Part shown: one piece after another, positions 35,801-49,749 of the stretch | Position numbering within the stretch: position 1 is the stretch's first letter | Layout of the letters: each line of letters starts with the position of its first letter | From: Oasisia sp. SBJ-2009 | Lineage: Eukaryota > Annelida > Polychaeta > Sabellida > Siboglinidae | NCBI GenBank assembly: GCA_964017155.1 | Contig: OZ024857.1 | Span: 32,998,042-33,062,041, forward strand | Direction of reading: 5' to 3' | Length of the DNA: 64,000 bases | Program-made: the position numbers and the translations under genes | Notes under the pieces: generated by a model | Databases searched by the model: none | What the model saw: the letters and a program-made list of their open reading frames with translations, nothing else | Told to the model about the DNA's origin: nothing

Positions 35801-38800
35801 GGTTGTTCAGGCGGAACCGGTAAAATTGGCTACAGCTAAGCTGATGTTATTGCTTTTATCTATTGTTCGTTTACCTGGTAGAGTCACCCGTTGGGCGATA
35901 AAAGGCCCAAACATCCAGCTAAATATTAAAATACTTAAAATCTTTTACATCGGCTCGGCCTAATGAAAGATGTCACGTGAACGTGTATTCGTAAAGTGAT
36001 CAACACGTATATGATCATAAGAGTCACTATTAAGACCGACTAAAACTGGCAGAAATACTTAATTGAAACTAGCACTTCGTAAACACGTCTAGCACTTGCA
36101 GTGGGGTGGAGCATGTATCTACTGCAATTGATATAAGTCTGTCTCGTCTGCGTTTTCTACATCTATTCATAATTGAGTTTCGTCCGCGTGTATCTCAGAG
36201 TGTTGATATTAGTTTGTATCGACCGCGTGTATCTATGTCTATTCATATCAATCTGTCTCATCCGCGTGTATCTACATCTATTCATATAATCTGCCTCGTC
36301 CGCATATTTCTAAGTCTTTTCTTATAAGTCTGACACGTCCGCATTTTTCTACGTCAATTCATATAAGTCAGACTCGTCCGCGAGTGTCTAGATCTATTCA
36401 GATCATCAGTCTCGTTCGCGAGTATCTAAATCTATTCATATCAGTCAGACTCGTCCGCGTTTATCTATGTCTATTCATATAAGACAGTCTCGTCCGCGTG
36501 TATCTACATCTATTCATATATGTCAGTCTGATCCGTGTGTATCTAAGTCTATTCACCAAAGTCAGTCTCGTCCGGGTTTATCTAAGTTTATTCATATAAG
36601 TCAGTCTCGTCCGGGTTTATCGAAGTCTATTCATATAAGTCAGTCTCGTCCGCGTATATCTAAGTCTATGCATATCAGTCAGTCTCAGTCGCGTGTTTTT
36701 AAGTCTATTCCTACCAGTCAGTCTCTTCCGCGTGTATCCAAGTCTATTGATATAACTCTCGTCTCGTCCGAGTGTATCTACGTGTTTTTGTATAAGTATG
36801 TACCGTCCGCGTGTATCTATGTTTATTCATACATGTCCTTCTTATCCACGTGTATCTACATCTATTCATATACGTCAGTATCGTCCTCGTGTATCTACGT
36901 ATATTCATATTAGTCTGTCTCGTCCTCGTGTATCTACGGTAATTCATATAAGTCAGTCTCGTCCGCGGGTACCTAAGTCTATTCATGAAAATACGTCTTA
37001 TCTGCGTTTTTCTAAGTCTATTCATATAAGTCAGTCTCGTCCGCGTGTATCTAAGTCTATTCTTAGAAATCAGTCTCAGTCGCGTGTATTTAAGTTTGTT
37101 CACACAAGTCAGTCTCTTCCGCATGTATCTAAGTATATTTATATCGGTCAGTCTCGTCCGCGTGTATCTACGTCTATTCATATATGTCAGTCTGGTCCGC
37201 GTGTTTCTAAGTTTATTCATATAAGTCAGTCTCGTCCGGGTTTATCGAAGTCTATTCATATAAGTCAGTCTCGTCCGCGTATATCTAAGTCTATGCATAT
37301 CAGTTAGTCTCAGTCGCGTGTATTTAAGTCTATTCCTATCAGTCAGTCTCTTCCGCGTGTATCCAAGTCTATTGATATAACTCTCGTCTCGTCCGAGTGT
37401 ATCTACCTGTCTTTGTATAAGTATGCACCGTCCGCGTGTATCTATGTTTATTCATACATGTCCGTCTTATCCACGTGTATCTACATTTATTTATATACGT
37501 CAGTATCGTCCTCGTGTGTCTACGTATATTCATATTAGTCTGTCTCGTCCTCGTGTATCTACGGTAATTCATATAAGTCAGTCTCGTCCGCGGGTACCTA
37601 AGTCTATTCATGAAAATACGTCTTATCTGCGTTTTTCTAAGTCTATTGATATAACTCTCGTCTCGTCCGAGTGTATCTACCTGTCTTTGTATAAGTATGT
37701 ACCGTCCGCGTGTATCTATGTTTATTCATACATGTCCGTCTTATCCACGTGTATCTACATCTATTCATATACGTCAGTATCGTCCTCGTGTATCTACGTA
37801 TATTCATATTAGTCTGTCTCGTCCTCGTGTATCTACGGTAATTCATATAAGTCAGTCTCGTCCGCGTGTATCTAAGTCTATTCTTAGAAATCAGTCTCAG
37901 TCACGTGTATTTAAGTTTGTTCACACAAGTCAGTCTCTTCCGCATGTATCTAAGTCTATTTATATCGGTCAGTCTCGTCCGCGTGTATCTACGTCCATTC
38001 ATATAAATATATCTCACACGCCTGTATCTACTTGTATTGACACAAGTCTTGTATCGTCCGCGTTTACCTGTCAATTCATTTAAGTCAGTCTCGTCCGCGT
38101 GTATCTTAATCTATTGATATCAGCAGTCTCGTCCGCGTTTATCTAAGTCTATTCACATCAGTCAGTCTCTTCCGCGTGTATCTACGTCTCTTCTTATATC
38201 GTCCGCGTGTATCCATGTTTATTCATATAAGTCTGTCTTTTCCGCGAATATCTACGTCTATTCATACACGTCAGTCTCGTCCGCATGTATTTAAGTCTAT
38301 TCATATCAGTTAGTCTACTCCGCCTTTATTTAGGTCTATTCATTCATGTCAGTCGCGTCCGCGTGTATCTAAGTCTGTCTTTCCATATAAATCTATCTCG
38401 TCCGCGTGTATCTACGTTCACTCGTAGAAATCAGTCTCGTCCACGTGCATCTACGTCTATTCATAGAAGTGTGTCTCTTCCGCATGTATCTACGTCTCTA
38501 CGTATAAATCTGTGTCGTCCGCATGTATTTACCCGGGTATGTCTATTTATAGGTCAGTCTCTTCCGCGTGTATCTACGTGTATTCAAATTAGTCTGTATC
38601 GTTCGCATGTATCTACGTTTATTCATATGAAAATGTCTCGTCCGCTTGTATCTCCATATATTCATATAACTACCTCGTCCGCGTGTATCTACGCCTATTC
38701 ATACCAATCTGACTCGTATACGTGTATCCACGTCTATTAAAAAAGTCTGGCTAGTTCGCTAACATCTACGTCAATTCATATCACTCAATCTCAATCCGCG

Positions 38801-39408
38801 TGTAACTAAGTCTATTCTTAGAAGGCAGCTCGGCCGCGTATATCTAAGTCCTTCATCTACGTCTGTCTCGTCCGCGCGTATCTCAGTCTATTCATACAAG
38901 TCAGTCTCGTCCTCGTGTATCTATGTCTACATATATAACTCAGTCTCGTCTGCGTGTATCTACGTCTATTCATTTGAGTCTGTCTGGTCCGAGTGTATTG
39001 CTGTCTATTCATATAAATTAGTCTCGTCCGCGTGTATCTACGTCTATTCATATAAGTCTGTCTCGTCCGCGCGTATTTCAGTCTATTGATGTCAGACTCG
39101 TCCGCGTTTATCTACATAGATTTATATCAGTCTGTATCGTCCGTATGTATCTACGTCTATTCATATAAGTATGTCTCTTCCGCGTATATTTCAGTCTATT
39201 AATATAAGTCAGTCTCCTCCGCGCGTGTCTCAGACAATTCATATAAGTCATTCTCATCCGCGTGTAATAATTACACACAACTTTGATTAGCAACTCAACT
39301 GAGTTGGATTGGCATATTACAATAGGTTACAAATAACTCATCAAAATATCATACAAATACAATAGAAATGCATTTGATACCGCAAATAATACCGTACTAA
39401 TAGCCTTT

Positions 39409-39667
39409 TTACTGACATTTGTATAAAGCCCACGGTATAAAGGAGTTACGTAATCTATTCGTTCTAGTAATATTATACATGGAATGTCTTTTTTTTAGGC
39501 AGCAGAACATTTTATCTACGTGTGCCGACTTTAATTTTATCAAAATATTTTTGACAAGTGCTGTCCCGTCTTACATTCAACGTATGCAGGTTAACACGTC
39601 TTAGTATCTCCGCGTAACCCAATCCAGGAAAAATACATTTTAAAGCTCTTTTTTGTATAACTTCTAT
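39409..39667 (-). pseudogene. LINE reverse transcriptase tail, copy 5
   Basis: Matches 3844-4102. Confidence 0.85.
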
Positions 39668-40443
39668 TTCGACGGCAATACGCTGCTCACCGTGATGGTT
39701 GGTTTCACGGTTTTCGCATTCCGCAGTAGTTGTGCGATGTTTTCTTTTATGTTTGCTACACTTACTTCACTCGTTGTTTCGTGAGTTCCTCTGTCGATGA
39801 CAATTTCGTCGATTGTTTCCGTATTAGCCGCGTCATCGATCATTTGTTCGATATCGGCGAGAATGGCGCCTGATTTCTTTCGAATCTTGATGGGATTGCC
39901 ACTGGACGCGTACATCACGTAGCACGCTGTTCCCCACAAGCAGTGTCACTGCCTGTGGTCACCCATCGTTGGCGTCGGCGTCGCCTTCTGGACGCTTGCT
40001 TTTCGCTATATCTCCTCGCAGACCTCGTATTTCTTGGTTCTGTTCACCCATCAAGGAGACAAGCTGTTGGTTCGATCGTTCGAGTTTGACGAACAGCGCC
40101 TCGATGTGGGACGTCTTCTCGAGTAGACGCTCCACGAATGTCGGTAGCATACGACATGACGCGCAGCACCAAATGCCTATAATATCCTTATCGTCTTCAC
40201 CGAGTGCACCCACGCCTGGCACAGATGACATTGATCCATTTGATGGTTGTCCTTGCCGTTAAGTATGCAGGTCTTCACGCAGTATTTCCAGTTGTCTGCG
40301 TGCTTATCTTTCGCAGCTTTCCGGGGAGCTTTTCTTGACTTGTCACTCACCGGGTCACAAATAACGTCTACTGGCGGCAGTACAGGTGATCCGCAACAGT
40401 TTTTACCTGAACTGTTAGCCACCGGGCAAGAGTCGTTGTCCAC
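39664..40443 (-). pseudogene. LINE ORF1 remnant, copy 5, PHD finger broken
   Basis: A 10-bp deletion with one neighbouring substitution near 40196-40205 removes the codon of zinc ligand C83 and shifts the frame just after the WVHS segment. The N-terminal part runs 40177-40443 (88 codons) and the rest is out of frame. A second substitution (aatatcc for aatgtcc) lies 15 bp away. Confidence 0.88.
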
Positions 40444-41947
40444 GGTTGTTCAGGCGGAACCGGTAAAATTGGCTACAGCTAAGCTGATGTTATTGCTTTT
40501 ATCTATTGTTCGTTTACCTGGTAGAGTCACCCGTTGGGCGATAAAAGGCCCAAACATCCAGCTAAATATTAAAATACTTAAAATCTTTTACATCGGCTCG
40601 GCCTAATGAAAGATGTCACGTGAACGTGTATTCGTAAAGTGATCAACACGTGTATGATCATAAGAGTCACTATTAAGACCGACTAAAACTGGCAGAAATA
40701 CTTAATTGAAACTAGCACTTCGTAAACACGTCTAGCACTTGCAGTGGGGTGGAGCATGTATCTACTGCAATTGATATAAGTCTGTCTCGTCTGCGTTTTC
40801 TACATCTATTCATAATTGAGTTTCGTCCGCGTGTATCTCAGAGTGTTGATATTAGTTTGTATCGACCGCGTGTATCTACGTCTATTCATATCAATCTGTC
40901 TCATCCGCGTGTATCTACATCTATTCATATAATCTGCCTCGTCCGCATATTTCTAAGTCTTTTCTTATAAGTCTGACACGTCCGCATTTTTCTACGTCAA
41001 TTCATATAAGTCAGACTCGTCCGCGAGTGTCTAGATCTATTCAGATCATCAGTCTCGTTCGCGAGTATCTAAATCTATTCATATCAGTCAGACTCGTCCG
41101 CGTTTATCTATGTCTATTCATATAAGACAGTCTCGTCCGCGTGTATCTACATCTATTCATATATGTCAGTCTGGTCCGTGTGTATCTAAGTCTATTCACC
41201 AAAGTCAGTCTCGTCCGGGTTTATCTAAGTTTATTCATATAAGTCAGTCTCGTCCGGGTTTATCGAAGTCTATTCATATAAGTCAGTCTCGTCCGCGTAT
41301 ATCTAAGTCTATGCATATCAGTCAGTCTCAGTCGCGTGTTTTTAAGTCTATTCCTACCAGTCAGTCTCTTCCGCGTGTATCCAAGTCTATTGATATAACT
41401 CTCGTCTCGTCCGAGTGTATCTACGTGTTTTTGTATAAGTATGTACCGTCCGCGTGTATCTATGTTTATTCATACATGTCCTTCTTATCCACGTGTATCT
41501 ACATCTATTCATATACGTCAGTATCGTCCTCGTGTATCTACGTATATTCATATTAGTCTGTCTCGTCCTCGTGTATCTACGGTAATTCATATAAGTCAGT
41601 CTCGTCCGCGGGTACCTAAGTCTATTCATGAAAATACGTCTTATCTGCGTTTTTCTAAGTCTATTCATATAAGTCAGTCTCGTCCGCGTGTATCTAAGTC
41701 TATTCTTAGAAATCAGTCTCAGTCGCGTGTATTTAAGTTTGTTCACACAAGTCAGTCTCTTCCGCATGTATCTAAGTATATTTATATCGGTCAGTCTCGT
41801 CCGCGTGTATCTACGTCTATTCATATATGTCAGTCTGGTCCGCGTGTTTCTAAGTTTATTCATATAAGTCAGTCTCGTCCGGGTTTATCGAAGTCTATTC
41901 ATATAAGTCAGTCTCGTCCGCGTATATCTAAGTCTATGCATATCAGT

Positions 41948-42135
41948 CAGTCTCAGTCGCGTGTTTTTAAGTCTATTCCTACCAGTCAGTCTCTTCCGCG
42001 TGTATCCAAGTCTATTGATATAACTCTCGTCTCGTCCGAGTGTATCTACGTGTTTTTGTATAAGTATGTACCGTCCGCGTGTATCTATGTTTATTCATAC
42101 ATGTCCTTCTTATCCACGTGTATCTACATCTATTC
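41948..42135 (+). repeat. Conversion tract in B unit 3
   Basis: Over this stretch the second intermediate repeat carries the variants normally found 625 bp upstream (cagtcagtctcag, gtgtttttaag, taccagtc, tgtaccgtcc, ccttctt, acatctattcatat), with no change in length. It opens a 246-codon frame at 41441-42181 because the usual tag becomes cag. That frame is a repeat by-product. Confidence 0.85.
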
Positions 42136-44051
42136 ATATACGTCAGTATCGTCCTCGTGTATCTACGTATATTCATATTAGTCTGTCTCGTCCTCGTGTA
42201 TCTACGGTAATTCATATAAGTCAGTCTCGTCCGCGGGTACCTAAGTCTATTCATGAAAATACGTCTTATCTGCGTTTTTCTAAGTCTATTGATATAACTC
42301 TCGTCTCGTCCGAGTGTATCTACCTGTCTTTGTATAAGTATGTACCGTCCGCGTGTATCTATGTTTATTCATACATGTCCGTCTTATCCACGTGTATCTA
42401 CATCTATTCATATACGTCAGTATCGTCCTCGTGTATCTACGTATATTCATATTAGTCTGTCTCGTCCTCGTGTATCTACGGTAATTCATATAAGTCAGTC
42501 TCGTCCGCGTGTATCTAAGTCTATTCTTAGAAATCAGTCTCAGTCACGTGTATTTAAGTTTGTTCACACAAGTCAGTCTCTTCCGCATGTATCTAAGTCT
42601 ATTTATATCGGTCAGTCTCGTCCGCGTGTATCTACGTCCATTCATATAAATATATCTCACACGCCTGTATCTACTTGTATTGACACAAGTCTTGTATCGT
42701 CCGCGTTTACCTGTCAATTCATTTAAGTCAGTCTCGTCCGCGTGTATCTTAATCTATTGATATCAGCAGTCTCGTCCGCGTTTATCTAAGTCTATTCACA
42801 TCAGTCAGTCTCTTCCGCGTGTATCTACGTCTCTTCTTATATCGTCCGCGTGTATCCATGTTTATTCATATAAGTCTGTCTTTTCCGCGAATATCTACGT
42901 CTATTCATACACGTCAGTCTCGTCCGCATGTATTTAAGTCTATTCATATCAGTTAGTCTACTCCGCCTTTATTTAGGTCTATTCATTCATGTCAGTCGCG
43001 TCCGCGTGTATCTAAGTCTGTCTTTCCATATAAATCTATCTCGTCCGCGTGTATCTACGTTCACTCGTAGAAATCAGTCTCGTCCACGTGCATCTACGTC
43101 TATTCATAGAAGTGTGTCTCTTCCGCATGTATCTACGTCTCTACGTATAAATCTGTGTCGTCCGCATGTATTTACCCGGGTATGTCTATTTATAGGTCAG
43201 TCTCTTCCGCGTGTATCTACGTGTATTCAAATTAGTCTGTATCGTTCGCATGTATCTACGTTTATTCATATGAAAATGTCTCGTCCGCTTGTATCTCCAT
43301 ATATTCATATAACTACCTCGTCCGCGTGTATCTACGCCTATTCATACCAATCTGACTCGTATACGTGTATCCACGTCTATTAAAAAAGTCTGGCTAGTTC
43401 GCTAACATCTACGTCAATTCATATCACTCAATCTCAATCCGCGTGTAACTAAGTCTATTCTTAGAAGGCAGCTCGGCCGCGTATATCTAAGTCCTTCATC
43501 TACGTCTGTCTCGTCCGCGCGTATCTCAGTCTATTCATACAAGTCAGTCTCGTCCTCGTGTATCTATGTCTACATATATAACTCAGTCTCGTCTGCGTGT
43601 ATCTACGTCTATTCATTTGAGTCTGTCTGGTCCGAGTGTATTGCTGTCTATTCATATAAATTAGTCTCGTCCGCGTGTATCTACGTCTATTCATATAAGT
43701 CTGTCTCGTCCGCGCGTATTTCAGTCTATTGATGTCAGACTCGTCCGCGTTTATCTACATAGATTTATATCAGTCTGTATCGTCCGTATGTATCTACGTC
43801 TATTCATATAAGTATGTCTCTTCCGCGTATATTTCAGTCTATTAATATAAGTCAGTCTCCTCCGCGCGTGTCTCAGACAATTCATATAAGTCATTCTCAT
43901 CCGCGTGTAATAATTACACACAACTTTGATTAGCAACTCAACTGAGTTGGATTGGCATATTACAATAGGTTACAAATAACTCATCAAAATATCATACAAA
44001 TACAATAGAAATGCATTTGATACCGCAAATAATACCGTACTAATAGCCTTT

Positions 44052-44310
44052 TTACTGACATTTGTATAAAGCCCACGGTATAAAGGAGTTACGTAATCTA
44101 TTCGTTCTAGTAATATTATACATGGAATGTCTTTTTTTTAGGCAGCAGAACATTTTATCTACGTGTGCCGACTTTAATTTTATCAAAATATTTTTGACAA
44201 GTGCTGTCCCGTCTTACATTCAACGTATGCAGGTTAACACGTCTTAGTATCTCCGCGTAACCCAATCCAGGAAAAATACATTTTAAAGCTCTTTTTTGTA
44301 TAACTTCTAT
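44052..44310 (-). pseudogene. LINE reverse transcriptase tail, copy 6
   Basis: Matches 3844-4102. Confidence 0.85.
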
Positions 44311-45096
44311 TTCGACGGCAATACGCTGCTCACCGTGATGGTTGGTTTCACGGTTTTCGCATTCCGCAGTAGTTGTGCGATGTTTTCTTTTATGTTTGCT
44401 ACACTTACTTCACTCGTTGTTTCGTGAGTTCCTCTGTCGATGACAATTTCGTCGATTGTTTCCGTATTAGCCGCGTCATCGATCATTTGTTCGATATCGG
44501 CGAGAATGGCGCCTGATTTCTTTCGAATCTTGATGGGATTGCCACTGGACGCGTACATCACGTAGCACGCTGTTCCCCACAAGCAGTGTCACTGCCTGTG
44601 GTCACCCATCGTTGGCGTCGGCGTCGCCTTCTGGACGCTTGCTTTTCGCTATATCTCCTCGCAGACCTCGTATTTCTTGGTTCTGTTCACCCATCAAGGA
44701 GACAAGCTGTTGGTTCGATCGTTCGAGTTTGACGAACAGCGCCTCGATGTGGGACGTCTTCTCGAGTAGACGCTCCACGAATGTCGGTAGCATACGACAT
44801 GACGCGCAGCACCAAATGCCTATAATGTCCTTATCGTCTTGACCGAAACACTCCGAGTGCACCCACGCCTGGCACAGATGACATTGATCCATTTGATGGT
44901 TGTCCTTGCCGTTAAGTATGCAGGTCTTCACGCAGTATTTCCAGTTGTCTGCGTGCTTATCTTTCGCAGCTTTCCGGGGAGCTTTTCTTGACTTGTCACT
45001 CACCGGGTCACAAATAACGTCTACTGGCGGCAGTACAGGTGATCCGCAACAGTTTTTACCTGAACTGTTAGCCACCGGGCAAGAGTCGTTGTCCAC
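44307..45096 (-). pseudogene. LINE ORF1 remnant (PHD/SGNH), copy 6
   Basis: Protein parts identical to copy 1. Confidence 0.86.
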
Positions 45097-48000
45097 GGTT
45101 GTTCAGGCGGAACCGGTAAAATTGGCTACAGCTAAGCTGATGTTATTGCTTTTATCTATTGTTCGTTTACCTGGTAGAGTCACCCGTTGGGCGATAAAAG
45201 GCCCAAACATCCAGCTAAATATTAAAATACTTAAAATCTTTTACATCGGCTCGGCCTAATGAAAGATGTCACGTGAACGTGTATTCGTAAAGTGATCAAC
45301 ACGTATATGATCATAAGAGTCACTATTAAGACCGACTAAAACTGGCAGAAATACTTAATTGAAACTAGCACTTCGTAAACACGTCTAGCACTTGCAGTGG
45401 GGTGGAGCATGTATCTACTGCAATTGATATAAGTCTGTCTCGTCTGCGTTTTCTACATCTATTCATAATTGAGTTTCGTCCGCGTGTATCTCAGAGTGTT
45501 GATATTAGTTTGTATCGACCGCGTGTATCTACGTCTATTCATATCAATCTGTCTCATCCGCGTGTATCTACATCTATTCATATAATCTGCCTCGTCCGCA
45601 TATTTCTAAGTCTTTTCTTATAAGTCTGACACGTCCGCATTTTTCTACGTCAATTCATATAAGTCAGACTCGTCCGCGAGTGTCTAGATCTATTCAGATC
45701 ATCAGTCTCGTTCGCGAGTATCTAAATCTATTCATATCAGTCAGACTCGTCCGCGTTTATCTATGTCTATTCATATAAGACAGTCTCGTCCGCGTGTATC
45801 TACATCTATTCATATATGTCAGTCTGATCCGTGTGTATCTAAGTCTATTCACCAAAGTCAGTCTCGTCCGGGTTTATCTAAGTTTATTCATATAAGTCAG
45901 TCTCGTCCGGGTTTATCGAAGTCTATTCATATAAGTCAGTCTCGTCCGCGTATATCTAAGTCTATGCATATCAGTCAGTCTCAGTCGCGTGTTTTTAAGT
46001 CTATTCCTACCAGTCAGTCTCTTCCGCGTGTATCCAAGTCTATTGATATAACTCTCGTCTCGTCCGAGTGTATCTACGTGTTTTTGTATAAGTATGTACC
46101 GTCCGCGTGTATCTATGTTTATTCATACATGTCCTTCTTATCCACGTGTATCTACATCTATTCATATACGTCAGTATCGTCCTCGTGTATCTACGTATAT
46201 TCATATTAGTCTGTCTCGTCCTCGTGTATCTACGGTAATTCATATAAGTCAGTCTCGTCCGCGGGTACCTAAGTCTATTCATGAAAATACGTCTTATCTG
46301 CGTTTTTCTAAGTCTATTCATATAAGTCAGTCTCGTCCGCGTGTATCTAAGTCTATTCTTAGAAATCAGTCTCAGTCGCGTGTATTTAAGTTTGTTCACA
46401 CAAGTCAGTCTCTTCCGCATGTATCTAAGTATATTTATATCGGTCAGTCTCGTCCGCGTGTATCTACGTCTATTCATATATGTCAGTCTGGTCCGCGTGT
46501 TTCTAAGTTTATTCATATAAGTCAGTCTCGTCCGGGTTTATCGAAGTCTATTCATATAAGTCAGTCTCGTCCGCGTATATCTAAGTCTATGCATATCAGT
46601 TAGTCTCAGTCGCGTGTATTTAAGTCTATTCCTATCAGTCAGTCTCTTCCGCGTGTATCCAAGTCTATTGATATAACTCTCGTCTCGTCCGAGTGTATCT
46701 ACCTGTCTTTGTATAAGTATGCGCCGTCCGCGTGTATCTATGTTTATTCATACATGTCCGTCTTATCCACGTGTATCTACATTTATTTATATACGTCAGT
46801 ATCGTCCTCGTGTATCTACGTATATTCATATTAGTCTGTCTCGTCCTCGTGTATCTACGGTAATTCATATAAGTCAGTCTCGTCCGCGGGTACCTAAGTC
46901 TATTCATGAAAATACGTCTTATCTGCGTTTTTCTAAGTCTATTGATATAACTCTCGTCTCGTCCGAGTGTATCTACCTGTCTTTGTATAAGTATGTACCG
47001 TCCGCGTGTATCTATGTTTATTCATACATGTCCGTCTTATCCACGTGTATCTACATCTATTCATATACGTCAGTATCGTCCTCGTGTATCTACGTATATT
47101 CATATTAGTCTGTCTCGTCCTCGTGTATCTACGGTAATTCATATAAGTCAGTCTCGTCCGCGTGTATCTAAGTCTATTCTTAGAAATCAGTCTCAGTCAC
47201 GTGTATTTAAGTTTGTTCACACAAGTCAGTCTCTTCCGCATGTATCTAAGTCTATTTATATCGGTCAGTCTCGTCCGCGTGTATCTACGTCCATTCATAT
47301 AAATATATCTCACACGCCTGTATCTACTTGTATTGACACAAGTCTTGTATCGTCCGCGTTTACCTGTCAATTCATTTAAGTCAGTCTCGTCCGCGTGTAT
47401 CTTAATCTATTGATATCAGCAGTCTCGTCCGCGTTTATCTAAGTCTATTCACATCAGTCAGTCTCTTCCGCGTGTATCTACGTCTCTTCTTATATCGTCC
47501 GCGTGTATCCATGTTTATTCATATAAGTCTGTCTTTTCCGCGAATATCTACGTCTATTCATACACGTCAGTCTCGTCCGCATGTATTTAAGTCTATTCAT
47601 ATCAGTTAGTCTACTCCGCCTTTATTTAGGTCTATTCATTCATGTCAGTCGCGTCCGCGTGTATCTAAGTCTGTCTTTCCATATAAATCTATCTCGTCCG
47701 CGTGTATCTACGTTCACTCGTAGAAATCAGTCTCGTCCACGTGCATCTACGTCTATTCATAGAAGTGTGTCTCTTCCGCATGTATCTACGTCTCTACGTA
47801 TAAATCTGTGTCGTCCGCATGTATTTACCCGGGTATGTCTATTTATAGGTCAGTCTCTTCCGCGTGTATCTACGTGTATTCAAATTAGTCTGTATCGTTC
47901 GCATGTATCTACGTTTATTCATATGAAAATGTCTCGTCCGCTTGTATCTCCATATATTCATATAACTACCTCGTCCGCGTGTATCTACGCCTATTCATAC

Positions 48001-48704
48001 CAATCTGACTCGTATACGTGTATCCACGTCTATTAAAAAAGTCTGGCTAGTTCGCTAACATCTACGTCAATTCATATCACTCAATCTCAATCCGCGTGTA
48101 TCTAAGTCTATTCTTAGAAGGCAGCTCGGCCGCGTATATCTAAGTCCTTCATCTACGTCTGTCTCGTCCGCGCGTATCTCAGTCTATTCATACAAGTCAG
48201 TCTCGTCCTCGTGTATCTATGTCTACATATATAACTCAGTCTCGTCTGCGTGTATCTACGTCTATTCATTTGAGTCTGTCTGGTCCGAGTGTATTGCTGT
48301 CTATTCATATAAATTAGTCTCGTCCGCGTGTATCTACGTCTATTCATATAAGTCTGTCTCGTCCGCGCGTATTTCAGTCTATTGATGTCAGACTCGTCCG
48401 CGTTTATCTACATAGATTTATATCAGTCTGTATCGTCCGTATGTATCTACGTCTATTCATATAAGTATGTCTCTTCCGCGTATATTTCAGTCTATTAATA
48501 TAAGTCAGTCTCCTCCGCGCGTGTCTCAGACAATTCATATAAGTCATTCTCATCCGCGTGTAATAATTACACACAACTTTGATTAGCAACTCAACTGAGT
48601 TGGATTGGCATATTACAATAGGTTACAAATAACTCATCAAAATATCATACAAATACAATAGAAATGCATTTGATACCGCAAATAATACCGTACTAATAGC
48701 CTTT

Positions 48705-48963
48705 TTACTGACATTTGTATAAAGCCCACGGTATAAAGGAGTTACGTAATCTATTCGTTCTAGTAATATTATACATGGAATGTCTTTTTTTTAGGCAGCA
48801 GAACATTTTATCTACGTGTGCCGACTTTAATTTTATCAAAATATTTTTGACAAGTGCTGTCCCGTCTTACATTCAACGTATGCAGGTTAACACGTCTTAG
48901 TATCTCCGCGTAACCCAATCCAGGAAAAATACATTTTAAAGCTCTTTTTTGTATAACTTCTAT
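48705..48963 (-). pseudogene. LINE reverse transcriptase tail, copy 7
   Basis: Matches 3844-4102. Confidence 0.85.
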
Positions 48964-49749
48964 TTCGACGGCAATACGCTGCTCACCGTGATGGTTGGTT
49001 TCACGGTTTTCGCATTCCGCAGTAGTTGTGCGATGTTTTCTTTTATGTTTGCTACACTTACTTCACTCGTTGTTTCGTGAGTTCCTCTGTCGATGACAAT
49101 TTCGTCGATTGTTTCCGTATTAGCCGCGTCATCGATCATTTGTTCGATATCGGCGAGAATGGCGCCTGATTTCTTTCGAATCTTGATGGGATTGCCACTG
49201 GACGCGTACATCACGTAGCACGCTGTTCCCCACAAGCAGTGTCACTGCCTGTGGTCACCCATCGTTGGCGTCGGCGTCGCCTTCTGGACGCTTGCTTTTC
49301 GCTATATCTCCTCGCAGACCTCGTATTTCTTGGTTCTGTTCACCCATCAAGGAGACAAGCTGTTGGTTCGATCGTTCGAGTTTGACGAACAGCGCCTCGA
49401 TGTGGGACGTCTTCTCGAGTAGACGCTCCACGAATGTCGGTAGCATACGACATGACGCGCAGCACCAAATGCCTATAATGTCCTTATCGTCTTGACCGAA
49501 ACACTCCGAGTGCACCCACGCCTGGCACAGATGACATTGATCCATTTGATGGTTGTCCTTGCCGTTAAGTATGCAGGTCTTCACGCAGTATTTCCAGTTG
49601 TCTGCGTGCTTATCTTTCGCAGCTTTCCGGGGAGCTTTTCTTGACTTGTCACTCACCGGGTCACAAATAACGTCTACTGGCGGCAGTACAGGTGATCCGC
49701 AACAGTTTTTACCTGAACTGTTAGCCACCGGGCAAGAGTCGTTGTCCAC
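48960..49749 (-). pseudogene. LINE ORF1 remnant (PHD/SGNH), copy 7
   Basis: Protein parts identical to copy 1. Confidence 0.86.

Larger units (their letters stand above)
34624..36111 (-). mobile_element. CR1-like LINE fragment, copy 4
   Basis: Same span as copy 2, of which it is the duplicate. Confidence 0.85.
33953..38605 (+). repeat. B unit 2 of right array (4653 bp)
   Basis: B monomers 33953-34623 and 36112-38605. Shares with left unit 2 the t at 36236, the g variant near 37517, and ctcaca near the reverse transcriptase stop. Confidence 0.93.
26260..38617 (+). repeat. 26-kb direct duplication, right copy
   Basis: Counterpart of 1-12358. The array here continues with further B units after 38617, while the left copy turns to family A. 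Confidence 0.93.
39277..40754 (-). mobile_element. CR1-like LINE fragment, copy 5 (10 bp shorter)
   Basis: Only copy with a further deletion, inside the PHD finger region. Confidence 0.85.
38606..43248 (+). repeat. B unit 3 of right array (4643 bp)
   Basis: B monomers 38606-39276 and 40755-43248. It is 10 bp short because of a deletion in the LINE ORF1 remnant. Also carries g near 40651 (cacgtgtatg), gtctggtccgtgtg near 41170 (shared with unit 5) and a conversion tract near 41948-42135. Confidence 0.92.
43920..45407 (-). mobile_element. CR1-like LINE fragment, copy 6
   Basis: Full 1488-bp form. Confidence 0.85.
43249..47901 (+). repeat. B unit 4 of right array (4653 bp)
   Basis: B monomers 43249-43919 and 45408-47901. 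Private g near 46722 (tatgcgccgtcc). Confidence 0.93.
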
